Source: an uncultured Coriobacteriales bacterium (GTDB lineage: Bacteria; Actinomycetota; Coriobacteriia; Coriobacteriales; UMGS124). Taken from it: 14,023 bases of DNA. The stretch spans positions 1-14,023 of the forward strand of contig CAKUFZ010000035.1 of assembly GCA_934654475.1 (NCBI GenBank), written 5' to 3'. The position numbers and the translations under genes were made by a program. Below, piece after piece: positions 1-6,036 of the stretch. Under the pieces are notes generated by a model, which was not told the origin of the DNA, did not search any database, and saw nothing but the letters and a program-made list of their open reading frames with translations. Each line of letters opens with the position of its first letter. The stretch's first letter is position 1.

Positions 1-68
1 CGGCACAAGGGAGCCCGGATGGGCATGACCGTCGGTGGGCTTACTCGCTCCACACAAGGAGGATTGCT

Positions 69-1904
69 ATGAGCTCTGAGATGTCTCGTCGTTCGTTCTT
101 CGGTGTCGGCGCAGCTGCCGTCGCCGCCGTTGCCGGTGCTGCCAGCCTCGCCAGCACCGCCCAGGCCGCACCTGGTGCCATGCCCGGTGGCGGGGCCACG
201 GGCACCGCGACTACCGACGAGAGCACGACGGGTAACACCCACCTCGCCGTCAACGACACCGGAAACCCCGGCTATTGGGACGAGAACGGCCTGTGGATTC
301 CTGGCTGGCTTGTGGCCCCGGCGGCTCCCGAGGCGGCAGATGAGGAGCTTGACTGCGACGTGCTTGTCGTCGGCCTGGGCGTGGCCGGTCTGTGCGCTGC
401 CCGTGCCGCCATCGAGGAGGGCGCGAACGTCATCTGCGTCGAGCAGTCCGAGAACTACAACTGCCGCGCCGCTCAGTTCGGCAACATCAACTCCAGCTGG
501 GCCCAGAAGGGTGGCGTCGTCTTTACCCCCGAGGACAAGATTGGCATGCTCAACGCCGAGATGCAGGCCAACGGCTGGCGTCCCGACGCGCGCATCTGGA
601 ACTACTGGATCAACCACTCTGGCGAGGCCTTCGACTGGCATGTCTCGGCCAACCCCGACATCATCTTCCTGGACCCCAACCAGACCCCCACTGAGTCCGG
701 CGTCCCCGGCGACCAGGTGCCTTCGGGCGGCATGGGCGGCGAGTCGGTCGACGGCAACATGTATATGACCTGCTTCAACAACCCCAAGAACCCCGAGTAC
801 GACTACGACACCGAGTTGTACCCGATGTACCCCGACGTCATCTGCTTCCGCCCCGACCAGGTTGCCCTGAACGACAAGATCATGGAGATCATCCAGGCCA
901 GTGCCGACGTGCATTTCTCCACCAAGTGCCTGCAGTTCATCTCGAACGACGAGGGCGCGGTTGTGGGCGCATGGTGCCAGGACGCCGACGGCAAGGTCAC
1001 CAAGATCAACGCCAAGGCTGTCATCGACGCTTGCGGCGACTACGGCTCGAACACCGAGATGCGCTCCTACTACAGCCATGAGTCCTTCGAGATGATGTTC
1101 GGCTGGACTTCCACCGACTACGAGGGCAACCCCACCAACATGGGCATGGGCCTCAAGATGGCCGCTTGGGCCGGCGCCGCTCCTGAGTTCTCCGCCGCTG
1201 CCGTCATGACGCACTCCTTCGGTGGCGCCCTGGGCTGCGACCCGTTCCTGCTGGTCAACAAGAACGGCGACCGTTTCTGCAACGAGGACGTGCCCGGACA
1301 CCTGCTCTCCCAGGTGACCATCCGTCAGCCCGAGCAGAAGACCTTCCAGATCTTCGACTCCAAGTATCCCGAGCAGGTGCACACCATGCCCAACGGCCAT
1401 GCCTGCTACTGGAACATCAACGACGACTTGGAGAGCGAGCCCTGGGGCAACTACATCGAGAAGATCGGCCAGCGCTCCACGGCCGAGGTCGAGGAAGCCG
1501 CCACGGCCAAGGCCGACACCATCGAGGAGCTTGCCGAGGCTATCGGCGTTCCTGCCGACGAGCTCAGCAAGACCATCGCCCGCTACAACGAGCTCGCCCG
1601 CCTGGGCCGCGATGACGACTTCGGCAAGCGCGCCGACCGCATGTACCCCATCGTCGAGCCGCCGTTCTATGCCAGCGAGATCAGCAACATCTTCGCCTTC
1701 TGCATGACGCACGGTATCCGCTCCGACGTTGACTGCCATGCCCTCAACAAGGACTGGCAGGTCGTGCCCGGCCTGTACGTCTGCGGCAACACGCAGGGCT
1801 GCCGTTTCGCCGAGGACTACCCCACCACCATCATGGGCGTCTCCCACGGTATGGCAATGACTTTCGGTCGTCTGGCTGGTATCAACGCCGCCCAGGGCAA
1901 GTAA
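69..1904 (+). CDS. Tat-exported FAD-dependent oxidoreductase (fumarate-reductase-like flavoprotein family)
   Basis: A 611-residue flavoprotein, probably a reductase acting outside the cytoplasmic membrane on an unidentified organic acceptor. A twin-arginine signal is visible (SRRSFFG at residues 6-12, Ala-rich hydrophobic stretch, AQA|A cleavage near 33). A low-complexity linker follows, then the Rossmann FAD motif GLGVAG at 102-107 with the ribose-binding Glu at 125 (VICVEQ). The C-terminal FAD-binding segment reads GLYVCGNTQG...FGRLAG, as in the FAD_binding_2 family that includes fumarate and urocanate reductases. In Shewanella-type fumarate reductases this region carries an ANRLGGNA-like motif and the mid-protein segment carries the catalytic Arg. 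Here the corresponding stretches read FAEDYPTTIMG and EDVPGHLLS, so fumarate is unlikely to be the substrate. There is no heme-binding CXXCH or FMN domain, so an electron donor must come from elsewhere. The ATG at 69 is preceded by AAGGAGG at 56-62. Confidence 0.9.
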   Translation: MSSEMSRRSFFGVGAAAVAAVAGAASLASTAQAAPGAMPGGGATGTATTDESTTGNTHLAVNDTGNPGYWDENGLWIPGWLVAPAAPEAADEELDCDVLVVGLGVAGLCAARAAIEEGANVICVEQSENYNCRAAQFGNINSSWAQKGGVVFTPEDKIGMLNAEMQANGWRPDARIWNYWINHSGEAFDWHVSANPDIIFLDPNQTPTESGVPGDQVPSGGMGGESVDGNMYMTCFNNPKNPEYDYDTELYPMYPDVICFRPDQVALNDKIMEIIQASADVHFSTKCLQFISNDEGAVVGAWCQDADGKVTKINAKAVIDACGDYGSNTEMRSYYSHESFEMMFGWTSTDYEGNPTNMGMGLKMAAWAGAAPEFSAAAVMTHSFGGALGCDPFLLVNKNGDRFCNEDVPGHLLSQVTIRQPEQKTFQIFDSKYPEQVHTMPNGHACYWNINDDLESEPWGNYIEKIGQRSTAEVEEAATAKADTIEELAEAIGVPADELSKTIARYNELARLGRDDDFGKRADRMYPIVEPPFYASEISNIFAFCMTHGIRSDVDCHALNKDWQVVPGLYVCGNTQGCRFAEDYPTTIMGVSHGMAMTFGRLAGINAAQGK

Positions 1905-1911
1905 GTGGGTT

Positions 1912-1999
1912 GCAGAACCTCAGACGCTGCGTTCCGCGATGCCTAGAGTACTCCAGTACACGTCGGCATCGCGCGCCTTGCGCCTGAGAACCTGCTTTT
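1912..1999. repeat. Long imperfect palindrome after the flavoprotein gene
   Basis: The core stem is CGCGATGCC (1935-1943) paired with GGCATCGCG (1965-1973). It encloses a second symmetric block, GTAC-TCCA-GTAC (1948-1959). The outer arms also pair imperfectly (GCAGAACCTCAG near 1912 against CTGAGAACCTGC at 1984-1995), and TTTT follows at 1996-1999. It lies 8 bp after the flavoprotein stop, so it may end that transcript. Its size and nested symmetry also resemble a REP-like dispersed palindrome. Copy number cannot be judged from this window. Confidence 0.6.
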
Positions 2000-2039
2000 G
2001 AGAGGGGCTGCGGAACCGGTGTATTGAGGCTTGATACGC

Positions 2040-2045
2040 TACACT
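2040..2045 (+). promoter_or_regulatory. Probable -10 box (TACACT)
   Basis: TACACT sits in the context CGCTACACTAGGC. It resembles the TATACT boxes at 3872 and 12665 in this window. No good -35 box at 17 bp is visible. Transcription from here would run straight into the hairpin at 2064-2107 and then into the gene at 2157. Confidence 0.4.
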
Positions 2046-2063
2046 AGGCACTGACTGACATGG

Positions 2064-2107
2064 ACGGGCGTGCGGGACGAGGCGACTTGGGCCCGCACGC
2101 CCGTTTT
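2064..2107 (+). terminator. Strong intrinsic-terminator-like hairpin in the leader
   Basis: A perfect 13-bp stem, ACGGGCGTGCGGG (2064-2076) with CCCGCACGCCCGT (2092-2104), encloses a 15-nt loop and is followed directly by T residues to 2107. It lies between a promoter-like -10 box at 2040 and the S41-like gene at 2157. It could end read-through from the flavoprotein gene, or act as an attenuator or the 3' end of a short transcript. Confidence 0.75.
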
Positions 2108-2156
2108 GTGCGGCGGCATGTGGATGTATGGAAGGCTTGGAAGAGAGGCAACAGCG

Positions 2157-3605
2157 ATGGGTGAGACGGTGCAGCACGGACAGCGCAGCTTCTTGGGCGT
2201 TTTCGATCGACTGCTCAAGGCGATGCAGATGGACTACGCGCGCTGCGAGCGCTTTGAGGCGTCCGGATACGCCGACTTCGCCGGGCAGCTCTACACGCTC
2301 AATTCCAACATGTTCCAAAACCGCGCGTTTTGCGATCGCATGCTGACGCAGATGATTCTGCATTATTTGACCTGGTACCAGGACCCGGGTTTGCAGCTTG
2401 TGGTGGGACCAGGGGCTGCATGGCACGTGACCAGCGATTTTGGTACCCAGCGATATGGTGATGCGCTCTACGTGATTTGGGCGGCGCCCTCTGCTGCAGT
2501 GCGCGTGGGCGAGCAAATCGTGGGCGTGAACGGGAAGTCTCTGACCGAGGTGCGGCCCGAGGTGGAGCGCACTCTGTGGACGACGGTGGAGCCCGCCGAC
2601 CCCGAGCGCGAGGACTGGTCGATCGTGCTTGCGTTTGCCAAGAACTTGCAGGTGAGGGGTGCTGACGGCTCCGAGCGCACGGTGAAGGTGGACGTCAGTG
2701 CCGGCGATGCCGAGTGGGCCAAGCCCGTGCGTTGCACGAGGGGCGAAGGTGACGCGGGGCCCGCGGCGGCGATCCCGGCGACGGCGGATGGCGAGGCTGC
2801 GACCGCTGCCGGCCAGCCTTGCTGCGAGCTGAGCCGAGTTGGGGATGTGGTTGTCCTTACCCTGCGCAACCCAGGTGACCCTGTGTTCAGCGAGGGCCTC
2901 AATAACTTGCTTTCCGAGGTTTGCGTAGCAAAGTACCTGGTTATCGACGTGCGCGGGTGCCGTGGGGGCATGCAGGAAGACATCTTCCCGCTCGTGCCGT
3001 TCGTCTTGGCGCCAGGCGCGACGGTGACTCCCGAGCAGCTTTTTGGCCGGCCGGGCATTGCGATGAACTACTCGCGCCACAATGTTGACGACAAGCTCAA
3101 GGAGCTTGAGGTGCTGCGCGCACAAGCCCAGGAGAGCACGTCTGCCCCCGAGGACCTGGCGGAGCTCGACGAGTTTGCGGCTGACCTGCAGGCCAAGCGT
3201 GGGCAAAAGGGCGTGCACGAGATGGAAAGTGCCGAGGCGTTCTACCCTGACGTGCAGTTCAGTAGGAGCGCTGACGGCCTCGCTGCTCCTGCGCACGTTG
3301 TGGTTCTCGCCGACCGCTGCACCGGCGAGGCGGCCGAGTGGCTTGTCCGCGCCGCCAAGTCCGCAGGTTACGCCACCGTTATGGGGCGCGCTACCATCGG
3401 CTCGCTTGACAACACGTGCCCCAGGGCCGTTCGTCTCGACGACGACCTCACGCTCATCTTGCCTACGGCGACATACCTGGAAGCCCTCGAAGGCGATGCC
3501 ACGCTCGGCCGCGGTATTGCCCCCGACGTGCACATTCCCTGGACACCCGCCCAACTTTCGCGCGACGTCGAGCTCGAGACGGCCTGCGAGCGGGCGGAGA
3601 GCTAG
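2157..3605 (+). CDS. PDZ/S41-fold protein with degenerate catalytic site (putative pseudoprotease)
   Basis: A 482-residue protein with no signal peptide or membrane segment, so probably cytosolic. The N-terminal ~100 residues are helical. A PDZ-like segment follows (VRVGEQIVGVNGKSL, about 116-130), then a charged Ala/Pro-rich linker (about 195-220). The S41 core begins at about 260 with LVIDVRGCRGG and continues through VVVLADRCTGEAAEW and GRATIGSLDN. C-terminal processing proteases have a Ser (TASASE-like motif), a Lys 25 residues later (GKTFGKG-like) and a Gln 4 further on. Here the matching residues are Glu391, Ser416 and Thr420, with the 25- and 4-residue spacings kept. Proteolysis by the usual dyad therefore looks impossible. 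The ATG at 2157 is chosen because AGAGAGG (2142-2148) precedes it at a good distance. The frame is open further upstream to a GTG at 2070, but that overlaps the terminator stem. Confidence 0.8.
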   Translation: MGETVQHGQRSFLGVFDRLLKAMQMDYARCERFEASGYADFAGQLYTLNSNMFQNRAFCDRMLTQMILHYLTWYQDPGLQLVVGPGAAWHVTSDFGTQRYGDALYVIWAAPSAAVRVGEQIVGVNGKSLTEVRPEVERTLWTTVEPADPEREDWSIVLAFAKNLQVRGADGSERTVKVDVSAGDAEWAKPVRCTRGEGDAGPAAAIPATADGEAATAAGQPCCELSRVGDVVVLTLRNPGDPVFSEGLNNLLSEVCVAKYLVIDVRGCRGGMQEDIFPLVPFVLAPGATVTPEQLFGRPGIAMNYSRHNVDDKLKELEVLRAQAQESTSAPEDLAELDEFAADLQAKRGQKGVHEMESAEAFYPDVQFSRSADGLAAPAHVVVLADRCTGEAAEWLVRAAKSAGYATVMGRATIGSLDNTCPRAVRLDDDLTLILPTATYLEALEGDATLGRGIAPDVHIPWTPAQLSRDVELETACERAES

Positions 3606-3626
3606 CCTCGCTGCCGCCTCGGCGCC

Positions 3627-3768
3627 AAAAATGACCGCATGTTTGCGTTTTAATCTTCGGCGTGTAGATGCAGTCCCGATGTCGCATAGCGTTCTGCCTG
3701 GTAGATGACGTGCAACTATTCGGGCTACCAACCCCGGTCGAATTAAAACGCAAACATGCGCGGTTTTT
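3627..3768. repeat. 142-bp inverted-repeat element (MITE-like or large hairpin)
   Basis: CGCATGTTTGCGTTTTAAT at 3636-3654 is repeated in perfect reverse complement at 3742-3760 (19 bp). With one bulge the pairing continues outward through ACC/GGT to AAAAA (3627-3631) and TTTTT (3764-3768). The 87-bp interior contains a smaller hairpin, TGGTAG (3699-3704) with CTACCA (3725-3730). No transposase and no clear target-site duplication are visible. It may be a non-autonomous mobile element, or a terminator-like structure after the S41-like gene. Confidence 0.65.
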
Positions 3769-3871
3769 CCCAGCAAGGCGAGGCTGCGGGCGGCCTGTCT
3801 GGCTCAGACGCCCTTGGTCGTGTCGATGCAGCCGGGCTGTCGATTGGCGAGTTGTCCCATGAGAAAACGGC

Positions 3872-3899
3872 TATACTACATACCGAGTATATACCGAGT
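3872..3899 (+). promoter_or_regulatory. Promoter -10 box and operator-like direct repeats of the toxin-antitoxin operon
   Basis: TATACT at 3872-3877 is a near-consensus -10 box. Two copies of TACCGAGT follow at 3881-3888 and 3892-3899, offset by 11 bp, about one helical turn. Ribbon-helix-helix antitoxins usually bind paired sites over their own promoter, so these repeats are the likely autoregulatory operator. The -35 box is weak: TTGTCC at 3852 is only 14 bp away. Confidence 0.5.
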
Positions 3900-3922
3900 T
3901 CATTCTATTGGGGTGATTTGCC

Positions 3923-4216
3923 ATGACAACGACTATGAGCGTCAAGATGGATGAGGATATCAAGGCAAGCGTCTGCTCCATGCTTGAGGGTATGGGAATG
4001 ACATTCGGCGGATTTGTCAACATGGCGGCGCGCCAACTTCTCATTCAAGGAAGGCTGCCTTTTGAGGTGATTGCACCTACCGTGCGCTACATTCCGAACG
4101 AGGAGACGCGCCGCGCCCTCGTGGAGGCGGAGGCCAAGATGCTCGGGATCGTGCCCGATGACGCCGTCTCATTTGCTGACGGCCATGAGGCCGCGGTGTT
4201 CATCCGGGGTCTTTAG
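3923..4216 (+). CDS. RelB/DinJ family antitoxin
   Basis: A 97-residue protein. The N-terminal half (residues 1-50) has the ribbon-helix-helix pattern of DinJ: a short strand TMSVKMDEDIK, then LEGMGMTFGGFVNMAARQLL, then the LPFEV segment typical of the family. The C-terminal half is acidic and should wrap the partner toxin. It neutralises the toxin encoded 2 bp downstream and probably represses the operon through the direct repeats at 3881-3899. The ATG at 3923 has GGGGTG at 3910-3915 as ribosome binding site. An internal ATG at 3935 is possible but less well placed. Confidence 0.88.
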   Translation: MTTTMSVKMDEDIKASVCSMLEGMGMTFGGFVNMAARQLLIQGRLPFEVIAPTVRYIPNEETRRALVEAEAKMLGIVPDDAVSFADGHEAAVFIRGL

Positions 4217-4218
4217 TC

Positions 4219-4527
4219 ATGTGGGAGATTCAGTTCGAGCAGGGCTTTATCCGGGATGTGCGAGCGGTAACGCGACAGCATCCCCAGATTAAGGAAGAAC
4301 TTGCCGTAGCTGTCGAGGTCCTTTCAGAGACAGGCACCCTGCCTGAGGGATATTTCCTGCATGAGCTTGACAATCCGGGTGGCAATTACAACGGGCACAT
4401 GGATTTTCATTTGTCAGACGGCCTGGTTGACGTGGTTGTTCTTTGTGTCATGCACAAGGGCCGCATGGTAATCCGTTTTGTGCGCATAGGGACTCACGAA
4501 GAGCTGTTCAGAGGACGCCGGCGTTGA
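4219..4527 (+). CDS. YafQ/RelE family mRNA interferase toxin
   Basis: A 102-residue toxin of the type that enters the ribosomal A site and cuts mRNA. The C-terminal half matches the YafQ pattern: LPEGYFLHEL (41-50), the G-H-M-D-F-H stretch (59-64) and VRIGTHEELF (88-97). His48, His64, Asp67, His93 and Phe97 align with residues reported as important in E. coli YafQ. The Trp that follows the Asp in YafQ is replaced by Gly68. The gene starts 2 bp after the antitoxin stop, so the two are surely cotranscribed and probably translationally coupled. A strong terminator follows 5 bp after the stop. The key residues are intact, so the toxin is probably active. Confidence 0.88.
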   Translation: MWEIQFEQGFIRDVRAVTRQHPQIKEELAVAVEVLSETGTLPEGYFLHELDNPGGNYNGHMDFHLSDGLVDVVVLCVMHKGRMVIRFVRIGTHEELFRGRRR

Positions 4528-4532
4528 GTCAA

Positions 4533-4584
4533 AGGCCCCTGCCGCGCTTGTCCTATTGGGCGGCGCGGCAGGGGCCTCCTTTTT
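4533..4584 (+). terminator. Intrinsic terminator of the toxin-antitoxin operon
   Basis: A perfect 15-bp GC-rich stem, AGGCCCCTGCCGCGC (4533-4547) with its complement at 4563-4577, is followed by CC and TTTTT (4580-4584). On the opposite strand only three T residues follow, so it mainly serves the plus strand, although the next gene converges on it. Confidence 0.92.
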
Positions 4585-4729
4585 ATTGCTTGGCTGGAGC
4601 TCGCTTATGCGTCGATCTTCTCGAAGTGGACGCGGGGTTTTGGCGTAGTTGTCCACCGAGGCCCTGGCTCTTCTGTACCGCGAGGGCTAGGAAGGCCAGG
4701 GCTTTTCTTGGCGAGGCGTCGGCTCGTGC

Positions 4730-5695
4730 CTACTCTCTTATTGCGAGTTCCACGACGGCGGCGACGATGCCGCAGCTGATGCCGCCGATGGCCCAGGAGA
4801 GCCAGAAGTACTCGTTGTCGGAGAACAGCAGGATGAGTCCGACGATGGTGGCCACAAGGATGCAGATGGAGCACAGCGTGCCGCTGAGAGCGTTGCGGCG
4901 CTTGTGCAGGCGCATCTGCTCGCGCAGGACAGGGTCAATGACCTCGTCGATTGCCTGGTAGCTCATGGATTCGGCGATTTCGAGGTTGTATTCCTCCACG
5001 TTGATGCGGCCGTGCATGACCGCGGCGTAGATGAGCAGCCACACGCCCAGGCCAATGCACACGAGCAGCGTGCCGGCGCCCACAAAGTTCTTCCAGGATT
5101 CGAGCAGCTCGCAGAGGAGCACGCCTGCCAGGATGAGCGCCACGCCGCCGCCGATGCCCCAGCCCAGAAGCTTGCCGGCGCTGGCGCGGTCATCGGCGGT
5201 GTAGAAGTCTTCCACAAATGGGTGCTCGCGGTTGAACGCCTGCCTGCGGATGCATGCGGGCACGATCACGGCCACGCCAGCTGCCACACCTGCCAAGACA
5301 AAGGCCAGGCAGATGACGCCTTCGGTCACGATGGGGCCGACGAAGCCCTCGAGCAGCAAGCCGACTCCGATGGCAAGCAGGATGATCGCCACGCCGCAGG
5401 CGAGCCGCAGCGCGAAGCTGCGCATGGCCTGGTCGTAGCCGCAAATGTCCTGCGGGGCGCCCGGCGCGGGCGCCGCCGCCTCGATGGGACGGCTCGTGAG
5501 GTCGCCCGTGACGATGTCGTCAAGCGAGCATTCAAAGATTTGGGAGAGACGGATGAGCTTCTCGGTCTCGGGGTAGGTGCCGCCTGCCTCCCACTTGGCG
5601 ATGGCCTGGCGGCTCACGCCGACGAGCATGGCGAGCTGCTCCTGGGTCATGCCTTTGGTGGCGCGCAGATGGCGGATGTTGGCGCTGGTGCTCAT
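4730..5695 (-). CDS. XRE-family helix-turn-helix protein with six-segment membrane domain
   Basis: A 321-residue protein. Residues 4-62 form a Cro/CI-type helix-turn-helix (NIRHLRATKGMTQEQLAMLVGVSRQAIAKWE), with a typical LSQIFECSLDDIV ending. A Pro/Ala-rich linker (about 66-82) leads to about six hydrophobic segments: roughly 93-116, 124-147, 173-195, 201-224, 271-292 and 297-318. A soluble charged loop lies near 226-268. The DNA-binding part would therefore sit at the inner face of the membrane. This architecture is common in Firmicutes and Actinobacteria, but ligands are mostly unknown. The ATG is supported by AAGGAAG just upstream on the minus strand (5700-5706). It converges on the toxin gene and is alone in its direction until the LuxR-type gene 341 bp upstream, so it is probably a single-gene transcript. 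Confidence 0.88.
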   Translation of the reverse strand: MSTSANIRHLRATKGMTQEQLAMLVGVSRQAIAKWEAGGTYPETEKLIRLSQIFECSLDDIVTGDLTSRPIEAAAPAPGAPQDICGYDQAMRSFALRLACGVAIILLAIGVGLLLEGFVGPIVTEGVICLAFVLAGVAAGVAVIVPACIRRQAFNREHPFVEDFYTADDRASAGKLLGWGIGGGVALILAGVLLCELLESWKNFVGAGTLLVCIGLGVWLLIYAAVMHGRINVEEYNLEIAESMSYQAIDEVIDPVLREQMRLHKRRNALSGTLCSICILVATIVGLILLFSDNEYFWLSWAIGGISCGIVAAVVELAIRE

Positions 5696-5832
5696 GGGGC
5701 TTCCTTTCGCGTGTCGGCAGGGAGGGTGTGCGGCGGGCGCGGCACTTTTGAGCGCGGGTCGCTTGCCCGGTGGTGCCTCGCCGTGGGACTACTGGCCAGT
5801 CGCAAACGATAGCCATTCGTTCGGCGGCGCCT

Positions 5833-5856
5833 CCCCTGCGTGGGGTTTGAGCCCCA
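5833..5856. repeat. Overlapping alternative hairpins
   Basis: CCCC (5833-5836) can pair with GGGG (5842-5845). The same G block with its preceding T can instead pair as TGGGG (5841-5845) with CCCCA (5852-5856). Only one can form at a time. The site lies about 140 bp upstream of the XRE-type gene start. Confidence 0.35.
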
Positions 5857-5933
5857 TTGTGCGGTTGCGCGCCTCGCCTCACCACCAACCAGCGGTAGCG
5901 TTTGGTTGCATTTTACCTGGTTGCGGCCGCTAC

Positions 5934-5979
5934 GCAAGGTTGCCGGGCGGTTGCGGAGGCGCTGGGCCGGCAACCTTGC
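5934..5979. repeat. 13-bp inverted repeat downstream of the LuxR-type gene
   Basis: GCAAGGTTGCCGG (5934-5946) is perfectly complementary to CCGGCAACCTTGC (5967-5979) across a 20-bp loop. It lies about 60 bp past the LuxR-type stop on the minus strand. Neither strand has a T-run after the stem, so it is not a standard intrinsic terminator. It may stabilise a 3' end or bind a protein. Confidence 0.5.
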
Positions 5980-6036
5980 CCCATCGGCCCCATAGCGCAT
6001 CCGTTTCGCCGCCCCGATGATTGGCGCTCCTGCGTG

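Larger units (their letters stand above)
3606..3922. other. Gene-free spacer holding a palindromic element and the toxin-antitoxin promoter
   Basis: The first part is a 142-bp inverted-repeat element (3627-3768). About 100 bp without recognisable features follows. The last part carries the -10 box and direct repeats of the downstream toxin-antitoxin operon. Short reading frames here show no recognisable protein. Confidence 0.6.
5696..6036. other. Gene-free spacer with several hairpins and GGTTGC repeats
   Basis: It separates two minus-strand regulators, running from the end of the LuxR-type gene to the start of the XRE-type gene. It holds a 13-bp inverted repeat (5934-5979), GGTTGC five times between 5863 and 5954, and two mutually exclusive short hairpins (5833-5856). 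It must include the XRE gene promoter, but no convincing -35/-10 pair is visible. Reading frames in it give only Arg/Pro/Ala-rich products with no recognisable domain. Confidence 0.6.

Noticed and set aside
1..72. Reading frame open from the window start to a TGA overlapping the flavoprotein ATG by 4 bases
   Set aside because: Only 23 codons are visible and they show no recognisable motif. It could be the tail of an upstream gene, but the evidence is too thin.
3627..3768. Integron attC-type site
   Set aside because: The size and hairpin shape suggested it, but no GTTRRRY/RYYYAAC core pair is present at the ends.
1920..3776. 618-codon open frame on the minus strand
   Set aside because: It lies antisense to the well-supported S41-like gene, spans its terminator and the palindromic elements, is His/Arg/Leu-rich and matches no family. 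It is a high-GC shadow frame.
4661..4706. 8-bp inverted repeat GCCCTGGC/GCCAGGGC followed by TTTTCTT on the plus strand
   Set aside because: The T-run is on the wrong strand to end the minus-strand XRE-type gene, and the toxin-antitoxin operon already has a better terminator. The loop is 26 nt, so chance pairing is plausible.
4605..4729. Possible gene remnant on the minus strand ending HFEKIDA
   Set aside because: The ending looks protein-like, but the rest of the frame overlaps the XRE-type gene and has shadow composition. No family could be recognised.
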